Positions 43,551 through 52,258 of a stretch of 64,000 nucleotides of DNA are shown here, in pieces; position 1 is the stretch's first letter, and every line of letters begins with the position of its first letter. Position numbers and translations under genes: made by a program. Below the pieces are notes generated by a model, which ran no database searches, was not told where the DNA came from, and saw only the letters and a program-made list of their open reading frames with translations. Source of the DNA: an uncultured Paracoccaceae bacterium (GTDB lineage Bacteria; Pseudomonadota; Alphaproteobacteria; Rhodobacterales; Rhodobacteraceae); assembly GCA_947501555.1 (NCBI GenBank), contig CANMWG010000001.1, positions 2,108,001-2,172,000 of the forward strand, written 5' to 3'.

Positions 43551-44158
43551 TCCTTTATGACTATGTTCTAAGCGCGAGTTGCTACAAAGTTCGGCTCATG
43601 GCTGCTTTGCTGGGTCAATCTTTGACGCTGCACACAGTCAATTTTCATCCAGCGCGTGAACATAAATCGGCGGACATGCTGGCGCTGAACCCAAAGGGCA
43701 CTCTGCCGGTGCTGCTAGACGGGGAAACCGTTCTAACGGACAGCGCTGATATCCTCCGGTATCTGACAAGGGATGCCCCCGAGTGGCGTGGCGATGATGA
43801 TCCTTGGCTCGCTCTGGCCGCAGATTTGAATGAGAGCCTTGGCATGGCCCGTCTCCATGACATTCTGCAATATGACGTCGATATCGATGCCGCCCGTGCC
43901 GCCGGCGTCAAACAATTGCGCAAGCTCGAGGCACATATGACTGCACAACGATTTGACGGCCATTTGTTCCTGACCGGTGCTGTGCCGGCCCTTGCGGATA
44001 TTGCCTGTTTTCCGAACGTTTCCCTGGCGCCTGATGGCGGGGTTAGCCTTGATACATACCCATCACTCCGGCTGTGGATGCGGGCGATCCGCTCTTTGCC
44101 CGGCTTCATTGAAATGCCGGGCATCCACCGCCTGCACGAGCTTGAGTTTCCCGAATGA
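43547..44158 (+). CDS. Glutathione S-transferase-like protein
   Basis: A 203-residue GST fold. ATG 43547 (MILYDYVLSASCYKVRLMAA) overlaps the oxygenase stop and puts the thioredoxin-like domain at the N-terminus; the longer frame from 43499 is inside the upstream gene. The SxxCYKVR segment is the zeta/maleylacetoacetate-isomerase style active-site region, NPKGTLPVLLDGETVLTDSA is the glutathione-binding strand (cis-Pro, Glu/Asp-Ser), and the alpha-helical C-domain follows. In the caffeine system a GST-like protein, NdmE, bridges the oxygenase parts; a similar scaffold role is proposed here. Confidence 0.85.
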   Translation: MILYDYVLSASCYKVRLMAALLGQSLTLHTVNFHPAREHKSADMLALNPKGTLPVLLDGETVLTDSADILRYLTRDAPEWRGDDDPWLALAADLNESLGMARLHDILQYDVDIDAARAAGVKQLRKLEAHMTAQRFDGHLFLTGAVPALADIACFPNVSLAPDGGVSLDTYPSLRLWMRAIRSLPGFIEMPGIHRLHELEFPE

Positions 44159-45543
44159 CCCCTGTTCTGTTTGAAAACTGCGCAGCCGTTGTTAGGTCTG
44201 CCCATGATCCGGTTCTTTGGGGTCACGACATCCTATGTGAAAAGGGCGCAATCACGGCCATAGGGAAAGACCTGCGCCGGACCGCCCCTGACGGTATCGA
44301 GATCGTGGATGGTGACGGATTGTTTGTCTATCCCGGTTTGGTGAATACGCATCACCACTTTTTCCAATGCTTCGTGCGCAACCGTGCCGAATTGGATTGG
44401 ACGCGCTATTCTGTGATTGAATGGCTTGACCGGATTTACCCGATTTTTTCGCGTCTGACCGAAGACTGCTTTTACCACAGTTCAGTTGTAGCCATGGCAG
44501 AGCTGATCAAGCACGGCTGTACGACGGCATTTGATCACCAATATTGTTTCCCGCGCCATGCAGGATCGCGCATCATCGACCGTCAGTTTGAAGCGGCAGC
44601 GTTGATGGGGATGCGGTTTCATGCCGGGCGGGGTGGCAACACGCTGCCAAAATCCGAAGGCAGCACGATCCCCGATGAGATGCTGGAAACCACCGACGGG
44701 TTCATCGCCGATTGTGAGCGCGTTATCGACACATATCATGATGCAGGCCCCCTTTCGATGCGGCAGGTCAGCGTCGCCCCATGCCAGCCAGTCAATTGCT
44801 ATCGCGAAACCTTTGAGCAATCCGTAGCGCTTGCCCGTGATAAAGGGGTGATCCTGCACAGTCATGTTGGCGAAGGCGAAAGCCCGGTGATCGAACAGGT
44901 CCACGGCATGCGCACCGTGGACTATTGCGAAAGCCTGGGTTTCGCGGGACCCGACACGTTCTATGCCCACGGTTGGGAACTGACCCGCGATGAATTGCGC
45001 AAGCTCGCGGCCTCTGGCACTGGCGTGTCCCATTGTTCCGAGCCCGTTTATCTTGTCGGGGCCGAAGTGACGGACATTCCGGCGATGGATGCCTTAGGCG
45101 TCCGGGTTGGTCTTGGGTGTGATGGGGCCGCGTCGAACGATAACTCAAACCTCCTACACTGCATCCATTCGTCATATATGTTGCAGTGCCTTGTCGCGGG
45201 CTCCCGCGCGGATCAGGTGCCAAAGCCGGCCACTTTCTTAAGCTACGCAACTGAAGGCGGCGCGTCGCTTTTGGGCCGCAATGACATCGGGGCATTGCGC
45301 CCCGGCATGGCGGCGGATCTTTTTGCAATTGATACCCGACGTCTGGATTATGTCGGCACGCGCCATGACCCGATCAGCTTGCTGGCCAAGGTCGGCATTG
45401 GATCAACGGTCGACCTAACCATGATCAATGGGCGCATTGTGTGGCGCAACGGCACCTTTCCACACTTAGATGAGGCCGCACTTTTCACCGCTGCCGAACA
45501 AGCACTTCACACAATATTACCGCATCAAACAGAGGAACTATAA
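44155..45543 (+). CDS. 8-Oxoguanine deaminase-like amidohydrolase
   Basis: A 462-residue metal-dependent deaminase of the TRZ/ATZ-guanine deaminase group. Metal and catalytic motifs: VNTHHHFFQCFVRN near residue 63 (HxH), ILHSHVGEGESP (His and Glu), FYAHGWELTRD (His), and RVGLGCDGAASNDNSN (Asp). This pattern and length match 8-oxoguanine deaminases, which turn 8-oxoguanine into urate; hydroxytriazine hydrolases are close relatives. Overlapping starts join it to the GST gene, and the importer genes follow directly. It gives the operon its purine link. Confidence 0.83.
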   Translation: MTPVLFENCAAVVRSAHDPVLWGHDILCEKGAITAIGKDLRRTAPDGIEIVDGDGLFVYPGLVNTHHHFFQCFVRNRAELDWTRYSVIEWLDRIYPIFSRLTEDCFYHSSVVAMAELIKHGCTTAFDHQYCFPRHAGSRIIDRQFEAAALMGMRFHAGRGGNTLPKSEGSTIPDEMLETTDGFIADCERVIDTYHDAGPLSMRQVSVAPCQPVNCYRETFEQSVALARDKGVILHSHVGEGESPVIEQVHGMRTVDYCESLGFAGPDTFYAHGWELTRDELRKLAASGTGVSHCSEPVYLVGAEVTDIPAMDALGVRVGLGCDGAASNDNSNLLHCIHSSYMLQCLVAGSRADQVPKPATFLSYATEGGASLLGRNDIGALRPGMAADLFAIDTRRLDYVGTRHDPISLLAKVGIGSTVDLTMINGRIVWRNGTFPHLDEAALFTAAEQALHTILPHQTEEL

Positions 45544-46638
45544 ATGCCAGATACCATAAAACGTCGCTCGTTTCTGAAAGGGTCGTTGGCGGCGACCACC
45601 GCGATCGCACTGCCGATGCGCGCATTGGCACAAGATGTGTTGAAGATGGGCGTTGTTCTGCCCTCACCAGAGGCCGACGTGGGATGGTCGCACACATTGA
45701 TGGAAGGCGTGCGGACCGTTCAAGAGGCTTACGGCGATACTATCGAAGTCACCGTTCTTGAAAACATCGCAGAAGGCCCGGACGCAGACCGGATCGCCAA
45801 CGGCTTGGTTGCCGAAGGCAACACCATGCTTTTACTTGGATCATTTGGGTATCAAAACGGCGGCATTCAAATCGCCCAACGTCGTCGCGATGTGTCAATC
45901 ATTCATGCGTCTGGCTATCTGACAGAGCCGAACTTTGCGCCCTTCACCGCCAAATACTGGCAGGGCACTTACCTGATGGGTATGGCGGCGGCATCCTTGA
46001 CCAAATCCAAGAAAATTGGCTGCGTTGGTGCATTTGCGATCCCGGAACTGATCACATCGATCAATGCCTTTATGTTGGGTGCGCAATCCATTGATCCTGA
46101 GATCGAGGTAAGCGTCGTTTGGGTCAACAGCTGGTTTGACCCCGCATCAGAACAAGAGGCGGCCAAGGCGCTGATTTCGCAGGATGTCGATGTGATCTTC
46201 TCAAATGCCCAAGACACGCCATCTGTGATCGCCGTAGCCGAAGAGGCTGGCGTCTATGCGTTCAACCTGAACTCGTCGATGAAAGAGTATGCGCCCTCAA
46301 AATATCTTGGCGTCGTCGGCACCGATTGGGGTCCGCATTTCAAGCGCCTGGTCGACGCCCATGTTGCAGGCGAATTCCCTGGCGGCAACTTCTGGCTCGG
46401 GATGGAAGATGATATCGTCTACACCGCCGATTGGAACCCGGATATCCCAGCCGATGTTGTAAGCCAGATCGAGGCAACGCAGGCCGCGATCCTGGACGGC
46501 TCTTTCACTGTGTTCAAAGGTCCGCTGCTCGATCAGGCCGGAACTGAACGTGTGGCTGACGGGGTGGCCATGACGGATGGTGAAATCCTTGGCATGGATT
46601 GGCACGTCGCTGGTGTCACATCGCCCCTGCCTTCATGA
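45544..46638 (+). CDS. BMP-family ABC transporter substrate-binding protein
   Basis: A 364-residue periplasmic binding protein of the Bmp/PnrA-like family, which binds nucleosides or nucleobases. The N-terminus is a clear Tat signal (IKRRSFLKGSLAATTAIALP, cleaved after ALA). Mature motifs include VLKMGVVLPSPEADVGWSHT, MLLLGSFGYQNGG and KIGCVGAFAIPELITSIN. It starts the base after the deaminase stop. A Tat route suggests folding before export. Purine or purine-like ligand is inferred from family plus neighbours. Confidence 0.88.
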   Translation: MPDTIKRRSFLKGSLAATTAIALPMRALAQDVLKMGVVLPSPEADVGWSHTLMEGVRTVQEAYGDTIEVTVLENIAEGPDADRIANGLVAEGNTMLLLGSFGYQNGGIQIAQRRRDVSIIHASGYLTEPNFAPFTAKYWQGTYLMGMAAASLTKSKKIGCVGAFAIPELITSINAFMLGAQSIDPEIEVSVVWVNSWFDPASEQEAAKALISQDVDVIFSNAQDTPSVIAVAEEAGVYAFNLNSSMKEYAPSKYLGVVGTDWGPHFKRLVDAHVAGEFPGGNFWLGMEDDIVYTADWNPDIPADVVSQIEATQAAILDGSFTVFKGPLLDQAGTERVADGVAMTDGEILGMDWHVAGVTSPLPS

Positions 46639-48134
46639 CCCAACCGGCACTATTGACCTTGGCGGGCGTGTCAAAACGCTACGGCAAGGTCCAAGCGAAT
46701 AAAGCGATTGATCTAGAGGTCCGTTCTGGATCAATCCACGCCGTCTTGGGCGAAAACGGCGCGGGCAAGTCCACACTGATGAAGCTGATCTATGGTGTGG
46801 AACGTCCCGACGAAGGCGTCATCATGTGGAACGGCGCGCCGGTGGCTTTCAACCGCCCGTCGGATGCACAGGCTTTGGGGATCGGGATGGTGTTTCAGCA
46901 CTTTTCCTTGTTCGAGACCCTGAACGTTGTGCAAAACGTTTCGCTGATGATCCCCGGCCGTCCGCAGGAATTGGCGCAAAAGATCAAAGATTTAGGTGAA
47001 AAATTCGGCCTGTCTGTTGATCCGGGTGCGATGGTGCACACACTGTCTGTTGGTGAGCGTCAGCGCGTCGAGATTATCCGTTGTTTGCTGCTTGACCCTA
47101 AGCTGTTGATCTTGGACGAGCCCACATCCGTTCTGCCGCCTCAAAGCGTACAGTTGCTGTTTGAAACATTGCGTAAACTGCAGGCCGCAGGCACCGCGAT
47201 CTTGTTTATTTCCCACAAGCTAGAAGAGATACGCGCGCTGTGTGATGAGGCAACCGTGCTGCGTGGCGGCGCGGTGACGGGGCGTGTTGATCCAAGAGCC
47301 AATGATGCGCGCGCATTGGCGCAGATGATGATTGGTCGCGACATGCCGCAGGTTGATGCCGCGCGCGCGAACCAACCGGGCGACCTGCGTTTGCAGCTCA
47401 AAGACCTCAGCCACCCGCGCGTGTCACGGTTTGGCACGACATTGACGGACATCAACCTAGATCTTCGCGCGGGCCAAATCGTTGGCATCGCGGGTATTTC
47501 TGGCAATGGGCAGCAGGAATTGGCGGCTCTGATCTCGGGCGAAACCCGCGCGCAGGCTAAGGACATGGTGCAGATCATGGGGCGGGGTGTCGGTCTGCTT
47601 GACGCACAACAACGTCGCCAACTTGGGTTTTCCTTTGTGCCAGAAGAACGTCTGGGCCGTGGGGCCATCCCGGAAATGTCCTTGGCAGACAACTCACTAT
47701 TAACCGCACACCGGCAAGATATGCTCAAAGGCGGTTTTATCAAACGCCAGGTTGAGCGGGCATTTACCCGCCGCTGCATCGAAGAATTTGACGTTCGCAC
47801 GCCCGGTCCTGATGCAGAGGCAGGTGCCATGTCCGGGGGCAACTTGCAAAAATTCATCCTTGGCCGTGAGATCATGTTGCAGCCTGATGTCATGCTGGTC
47901 TCGCAACCCACTTGGGGCGTCGATATCGGGGCCGCAACTGCGATCCGCCGCCGCCTGATCGATATGCGGGCCGAGGGTGCTGCAATCCTTGTGATCTCGG
48001 AAGAATTGGAAGAGCTGTTTGAGATTTGTGACAGCCTGCATGTGCTGCACGAAGGACATCTTTCAAAACCCTTGGTGGTATCAGAGACCACAGCCGAAGA
48101 GGTCGGCGCCTATATGATCGGGGCAACCGTATGA
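46635..48134 (+). CDS. BMP-type ABC transporter ATP-binding protein, double domain
   Basis: A 499-residue tandem ATPase of the NupA/YufO type. ATG 46635 (MTQPALLTLAGVSKRYGK) overlaps the binding-protein stop; the 46599 frame start is within the upstream gene. Domain 1: [31 protein letters not shown] and LLILDEPTSVL. Domain 2: GISGNGQQELAALISG (non-canonical P-loop usual for this family), SGGNLQKFILGREI and a degenerate Walker B MLVSQPTWGVD. The weak second site is normal for the class. Confidence 0.9.
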   Translation: MTQPALLTLAGVSKRYGKVQANKAIDLEVRSGSIHAVLGENGAGKSTLMKLIYGVERPDEGVIMWNGAPVAFNRPSDAQALGIGMVFQHFSLFETLNVVQNVSLMIPGRPQELAQKIKDLGEKFGLSVDPGAMVHTLSVGERQRVEIIRCLLLDPKLLILDEPTSVLPPQSVQLLFETLRKLQAAGTAILFISHKLEEIRALCDEATVLRGGAVTGRVDPRANDARALAQMMIGRDMPQVDAARANQPGDLRLQLKDLSHPRVSRFGTTLTDINLDLRAGQIVGIAGISGNGQQELAALISGETRAQAKDMVQIMGRGVGLLDAQQRRQLGFSFVPEERLGRGAIPEMSLADNSLLTAHRQDMLKGGFIKRQVERAFTRRCIEEFDVRTPGPDAEAGAMSGGNLQKFILGREIMLQPDVMLVSQPTWGVDIGAATAIRRRLIDMRAEGAAILVISEELEELFEICDSLHVLHEGHLSKPLVVSETTAEEVGAYMIGATV

Positions 48135-49201
48135 AGCTGCGCCTGATCCGCCGTGATGCCGCGTCTCGGCTAGCGATGTTTGGTGCGCCAGTTTTAGCGC
48201 TGGTGTTGACCTGTCTGACCAGTCTTGTTCTATTTGCCGCCCTCGGGCTCCCGGCTGGCAAAGCGCTGCATGCGCTTTTGCTCAAACCCTTTCTAAGCTG
48301 GTACAGCTTTTCCGAGGTTTTGCTGAAAATGGCGCCGCTGCTGCTCATCGCGCAAGGGCTGGCCATCGGGTTTCGCGCCAATGTGTTCAACATCGGGGCC
48401 GAAGGGCAGTTCATCATCGGTGCGCTCTGCGCGTCGGCCTTTCCGGTGTATTTCCCCGATGGAAACTTCCCCTTGATGTTGCTTGCCATGATCCTCGCCG
48501 GGGGGCTGGGTGGAATGGCGTTTGCGTCCATCGCCGCAGGGCTGCGCACAAGGTTCGGCGCGTCCGAAATCCTTGTGACTTTGATGCTGAGCCTGATTGC
48601 CGTGCAAATCCTGAATTACCTGCTTCTTGGCCCGTGGAAAGACCCGCGTGGCTTCAACTTTCCACAAACAGTCAGGTTCCCGGAAAACGCGCTGCTGCCT
48701 TTGCTGTTCGAAAACGTCCGGCCCAATATTTCACTAATATTCGCACTGGGCGGAAGCCTGTTTGCCTATCTGATGATGGAAAAGCACTTTCTTGGCTACC
48801 AACTGCGCACGGCCGGGTTGGCGCCAAAGGCGGCACTTTATGCTGGTTTCAGCACGCCGCGCATGATCTGGCTGACCCTCGCATTGGGCGGGCTTGCCGC
48901 AGGGATCGCCGGCGCCAGCGAGGTCGCGGGTCCCTTGGGGCAGCTGCAACGCTCTGTCTCATCAGGATACGGCTATGCGGCGATTATCGTGGCTTATGTC
49001 GGCGGGTTGCGCCCTGTTGGTATAGTGGCGTCTAGCTTCCTGATCTCGGTCCTCTATATCGGCGGTGACAGCGCGACCGTGTCAGCCGGACTGCCCGTTG
49101 CGGCGGTCGAAGTGTTCCAGGGCATGCTCTTGGCATTTTATCTGCTGACCTTCACGCTGATCCGGTTTCGCATACACTTTGAGCGGGGGGCGGCAGCATG
49201 A
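48131..49201 (+). CDS. BMP-type ABC transporter permease 1
   Basis: A 356-residue inner-membrane permease with about nine hydrophobic segments. FRANVFNIGAEGQFIIGAL near residue 78 and YGYAAIIVAYVGGLRPVGI near residue 277 are hallmarks of NupB/YufP-type permeases for nucleosides. The ATG overlaps the ATPase stop by four bases and its own stop overlaps the next permease, so all importer parts are made together. Confidence 0.9.
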   Translation: MKLRLIRRDAASRLAMFGAPVLALVLTCLTSLVLFAALGLPAGKALHALLLKPFLSWYSFSEVLLKMAPLLLIAQGLAIGFRANVFNIGAEGQFIIGALCASAFPVYFPDGNFPLMLLAMILAGGLGGMAFASIAAGLRTRFGASEILVTLMLSLIAVQILNYLLLGPWKDPRGFNFPQTVRFPENALLPLLFENVRPNISLIFALGGSLFAYLMMEKHFLGYQLRTAGLAPKAALYAGFSTPRMIWLTLALGGLAAGIAGASEVAGPLGQLQRSVSSGYGYAAIIVAYVGGLRPVGIVASSFLISVLYIGGDSATVSAGLPVAAVEVFQGMLLAFYLLTFTLIRFRIHFERGAAA

Positions 49202-50073
49202 GCGCGTTAGAATTCCTGCTGGCGGGCACGCTGGCTGCCGCCTTGCCCCTCTTGCTCGCCGCCTTGGGTGAGATGGTCGTCGAAAAGACGGGGCTTTTGA
49301 ACCTCGGGTTGGAAGGGATGATGGCCATTGGGGCAGCGATTGCGTTCATCTGTGTGTACCATACAGATGCGCATAGTCTCGGCTTTCTTGCGGCCGCTTT
49401 GGTAAGCGCTGTGCTTGCGCTGATATTCGCGGCACTTGTCATCGTGGTGCAGGCCAACCAAGTGGCTGCAGGGCTTGCTGTTGGCGTGTTAGGCTTAGGC
49501 CTATCCGCGCTTTTTGGGAAATCATACGAAAGCCAGACGATATCGGGACTTGAGGAGATCGGGTTGCCCGTCTTGTCGCAAATCCCAGTGGTTGGCCCAA
49601 CGCTTCTGACGCAAGATATTGTCGTTTGGCTGACACTGCTGGGGACCGTCGGTCTGTGGTATATGTTGAACAAGACCAAGTTGGGCCTCATCATCACAGC
49701 TGTTGGCGAAAGCGCCGAAGCCGCGCGCGCCATTGGCTACCCCGTTGGCTTGATCCGGACGATTGCTGTTGCATTCGGGGGGGCGATGTGTGGCCTTGCC
49801 GGGGCTTACGCGTCAACCGTTTACACACCACTTTGGGCCGATGGGATGATCGCAGGCCGCGGCTGGATAGCACTTGCGTTGGTTGTGTTTGGTACATGGC
49901 GAACGGGGCGCGTCGTCTTCGGTGCCATCCTTTTTGGCGTCTTGTCATTGGGTGAGTTGACCGCACAAGCCATTGGTGTAGCGATCCCATCCCAGGTCCT
50001 CGCAAGCCTTCCGTACATCGTGACAATTTTGATGCTTGTCGCAATCTCGCGTCATCAAACCCGCGTTGGCTAA
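49198..50073 (+). CDS. BMP-type ABC transporter permease 2
   Basis: A 291-residue permease with about eight hydrophobic segments. MVVEKTGLLNLGLEGMMAIG near residue 22 and GMIAGRGWIALALVVFGTW near residue 215 are typical of NupC/YufQ partners. It pairs with the preceding permease as the membrane channel of the importer. It is the last gene of the Rieske-deaminase-importer operon; the following minus-strand operon converges on it. Confidence 0.9.
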   Translation: MSALEFLLAGTLAAALPLLLAALGEMVVEKTGLLNLGLEGMMAIGAAIAFICVYHTDAHSLGFLAAALVSAVLALIFAALVIVVQANQVAAGLAVGVLGLGLSALFGKSYESQTISGLEEIGLPVLSQIPVVGPTLLTQDIVVWLTLLGTVGLWYMLNKTKLGLIITAVGESAEAARAIGYPVGLIRTIAVAFGGAMCGLAGAYASTVYTPLWADGMIAGRGWIALALVVFGTWRTGRVVFGAILFGVLSLGELTAQAIGVAIPSQVLASLPYIVTILMLVAISRHQTRVG

Positions 50074-50108
50074 ACGAAAAACGGGTCATCAGTCTTGTTT
50101 GCTGTCTG

Positions 50109-50121
50109 TAGGGTCAGGACC
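50109..50121. repeat. Short fragment of the MITE terminal repeat
   Basis: TAGGGTCAGGACC is identical to bases 2-14 of the terminal inverted repeat of the element at 41094-41361. After it the sequence diverges. It lies in the convergent gap between two operons and may be one end of a lost or related element; chance is possible at this length. Confidence 0.4.
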
Positions 50122-50171
50122 AGTACCATAATACCGGTTCAAGAACATTCATGCTTCGACATCAAATGCCG

Positions 50172-51260
50172 CTAAGAAATCATCTGCATATCCCGCGACA
50201 AGCCAGACAAAACCTCTGGTCCGTCGGCCCGCATGATCACGATGTCTTCCAAGCGCAATCCAAACCGCCCCGGCAGGTAGATGCCCGGCTCGATGGAAAA
50301 TACCATGCCTTCATCCAGAACCGATTGCGATGAGGCCGAGATATAGGGCGGTTCATGCACTTCGATGCCCATGCCGTGCCCGAGCCGGTGGACGAAGTAT
50401 TCGCCATAGCCCGCATCGGTGATCACCTTGCGCGCGGCATCATCAAGCACATGTGCTTTCACGCCGGGGCGCGCGACAGCGATAGCGGCTTGGACCGCCG
50501 CCTCCACAATCGCGTGTACCTCTGCATAACCTTCGGGGGCCTCACCCATCACCGCCATGCGGGTGATGTCAGAACTGAACCCGTCGCGGCCAGCGCCGAT
50601 GTCCATGACCACGGCTTGGCCCTTTTCCAACACCGTTTCGCCAGTTTGGTGGTGCGGCAGCGCACCGTTTTCGCCTGCACCGATGATGGTAAAGATCGGC
50701 TTTGCGCCAAGGCCAACAAAGGCTTCGCGCACAACTTCTGCCACTTGGGTTTCTGTCATGCCCGGCCGCATCGCAGCCCAAGCCGCTTGCATCGCCTTAT
50801 CCGCAATCAGGGCGTTGGCCTTTAGCGCTGCATATTCTTCAGGCCCTTTGCGAGCGCGCAACGCGCTGACGGTTGTTTCGCAGAACTGACGTTTGGCGTT
50901 CATCAACCTGTCTTGGATCAAGGCGGCGTGATCGGCACGCATGGTTTCGTCCAACACGATAGAGCGCGCGGCACTTGCGCCAAAGGTGTCTAGCATCTGT
51001 TCCAGTGCACCTGTCGGGCCGTCCGCATCCAGCCATTCAAAGAAAGGCAGATCAGTTTGCCGACGCGCGCTTTCGGTTTCCAAAGCAGGCATCAACAGGC
51101 CAGCGTGGTCCGCTGTAATACAGAAAATCAGCGGACGTTCATCCGCATGCGGGTGCATGCCCGTTAGCCATTCCAAATGTGCGCCGGGGCCAAGGGCCAC
51201 CAGATCAACGCCTTCATCGATCATTTTCGCGCGGAGTTTAGCTAGTCTATCCATGGTCAT
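50172..51260 (-). CDS. M24 family metallopeptidase (Xaa-Pro aminopeptidase/creatinase-like)
   Basis: A 362-residue two-domain pita-bread enzyme. The five metal ligands are all present: VVMDIGAG (Asp), FSSDITR (Asp), VHRLGHGMGIEVHE (His), VFSIEPGIYL (Glu) and LRLEDIVIM (Glu). Proline dipeptidases, aminopeptidase P and creatinase share this fold; no residue seen here decides between them. ATG 51260 or ATG 51254 are both possible, just overlapping the dehydrogenase stop. It is the last gene of the leftward hydantoinase operon, so a creatinase-like or dipeptide role fits. Confidence 0.88.
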   Translation of the reverse strand: MTMDRLAKLRAKMIDEGVDLVALGPGAHLEWLTGMHPHADERPLIFCITADHAGLLMPALETESARRQTDLPFFEWLDADGPTGALEQMLDTFGASAARSIVLDETMRADHAALIQDRLMNAKRQFCETTVSALRARKGPEEYAALKANALIADKAMQAAWAAMRPGMTETQVAEVVREAFVGLGAKPIFTIIGAGENGALPHHQTGETVLEKGQAVVMDIGAGRDGFSSDITRMAVMGEAPEGYAEVHAIVEAAVQAAIAVARPGVKAHVLDDAARKVITDAGYGEYFVHRLGHGMGIEVHEPPYISASSQSVLDEGMVFSIEPGIYLPGRFGLRLEDIVIMRADGPEVLSGLSRDMQMIS

Positions 51261-52255
51261 GCTCCTGTTTCGATGACGACTTTGCCGTGCTTCGCGCGCG
51301 GCTGTTCCATATAGCGCCAGCCCCCGATGTAGTCTTCCATCGGATAGACCTTGTCGATCAGCGGCTTAAGAGACCCATCAGATAACCCCGCATAGACATA
51401 ATCCGTGCCGCGTTTCTTGGCTGCATCGTCCTCGACGTAATTAAATAGGGAATACATGTGCAGCCAAGCGTTTGACTGCCACATATCTACAAAGGGAATA
51501 GCGGGAAATTTCTCGTTCAGTGTGCCGTAAAGCATGATCTTGGCGTTTTTGGCCAAGCAGGGCCCGTAGCGCGTCGGGAAATCCCCTCCGACAGGATCAA
51601 ACACGCCGTGTACGCCAACACCTGTCGTTACGTCTTTGATAAAGGCGGCAAGATCGCTTCCGTCATCCACAAAGACATGATCTGCGCCACTGTCCTTGAG
51701 GTAGCCAACAGAGCTGGCAGACCGCGTGGTGCCGATCATCGTCGCACCCGCTGCGCGACCGATCTGCAAGGCGGCATTGCCTGCGGTACCTGTAGCAGCA
51801 GTTGCAAGAATATTCACGCCGGGTCCGGCCTTAGACATCTCGATCACCGGATAATAGGCGGTCATGAACTGCATCCAAACCGAACAGGCCTCAACTGCGT
51901 TCATATTCTCGGGCGCGGGGGTCAGGTATTTGGCGGGGGTGGTCAGCGTGTCGGCGCTGGCACCGTTGTCATAGTAGAAATAGGGCAATGTGCAGTAGCG
52001 TTTGCCGATCTCGATGCCTGTAACGCCTTCTCCGATGGCCTTCACAATGCCTGTCGCTTCACAACCGATACGGGCGGGCAACCTCTCAAAGCTGAAGGAA
52101 TATTGGTCCTTCATCAGGTTCATATCCCCCCAGTTCAGGGCAAAAGCTTCGATCCGCAAGCGGACTTCGCCTGCTTTGGGCGGAACGTGCACGCAGTCTT
52201 GTAAGCGCAGGGCCTCATATCCGTTATAGGCGTCGATGACCCATTCTCTTGGCAT
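51257..52255 (-). CDS. Zinc-type MDR alcohol dehydrogenase/quinone reductase-like protein
   Basis: A 332-residue medium-chain oxidoreductase. The N-terminal GroES-like part has ALNWGDMNLMKDQY and PARIGCEATGIVKAIGEGV; the Rossmann part has ILATAATGTAGNAALQIGRA. The catalytic zinc Cys/His set of true alcohol dehydrogenases and the structural zinc cysteines are missing, so quinone-reductase-like chemistry is likely. It lies three bases after the hydantoinase B stop and is co-transcribed. Its role in the pathway is unknown. Confidence 0.8.
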   Translation of the reverse strand: MPREWVIDAYNGYEALRLQDCVHVPPKAGEVRLRIEAFALNWGDMNLMKDQYSFSFERLPARIGCEATGIVKAIGEGVTGIEIGKRYCTLPYFYYDNGASADTLTTPAKYLTPAPENMNAVEACSVWMQFMTAYYPVIEMSKAGPGVNILATAATGTAGNAALQIGRAAGATMIGTTRSASSVGYLKDSGADHVFVDDGSDLAAFIKDVTTGVGVHGVFDPVGGDFPTRYGPCLAKNAKIMLYGTLNEKFPAIPFVDMWQSNAWLHMYSLFNYVEDDAAKKRGTDYVYAGLSDGSLKPLIDKVYPMEDYIGGWRYMEQPRAKHGKVVIETGA

Positions 52256-52258
52256 TAT

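Noticed and set aside
42118-44158. Naming the oxygenase genes ndmC/ndmD/ndmE
   Set aside because: The architecture is analogous, but no reductase domain is present and substrate and orthology cannot be shown from sequence reading alone, so no symbols were given.
50172-51260. Calling the M24 protein creatinase
   Set aside because: All five metal ligands typical of dinuclear peptidases are present, while creatinase lacks a working metal centre; proline peptidase is at least as likely.
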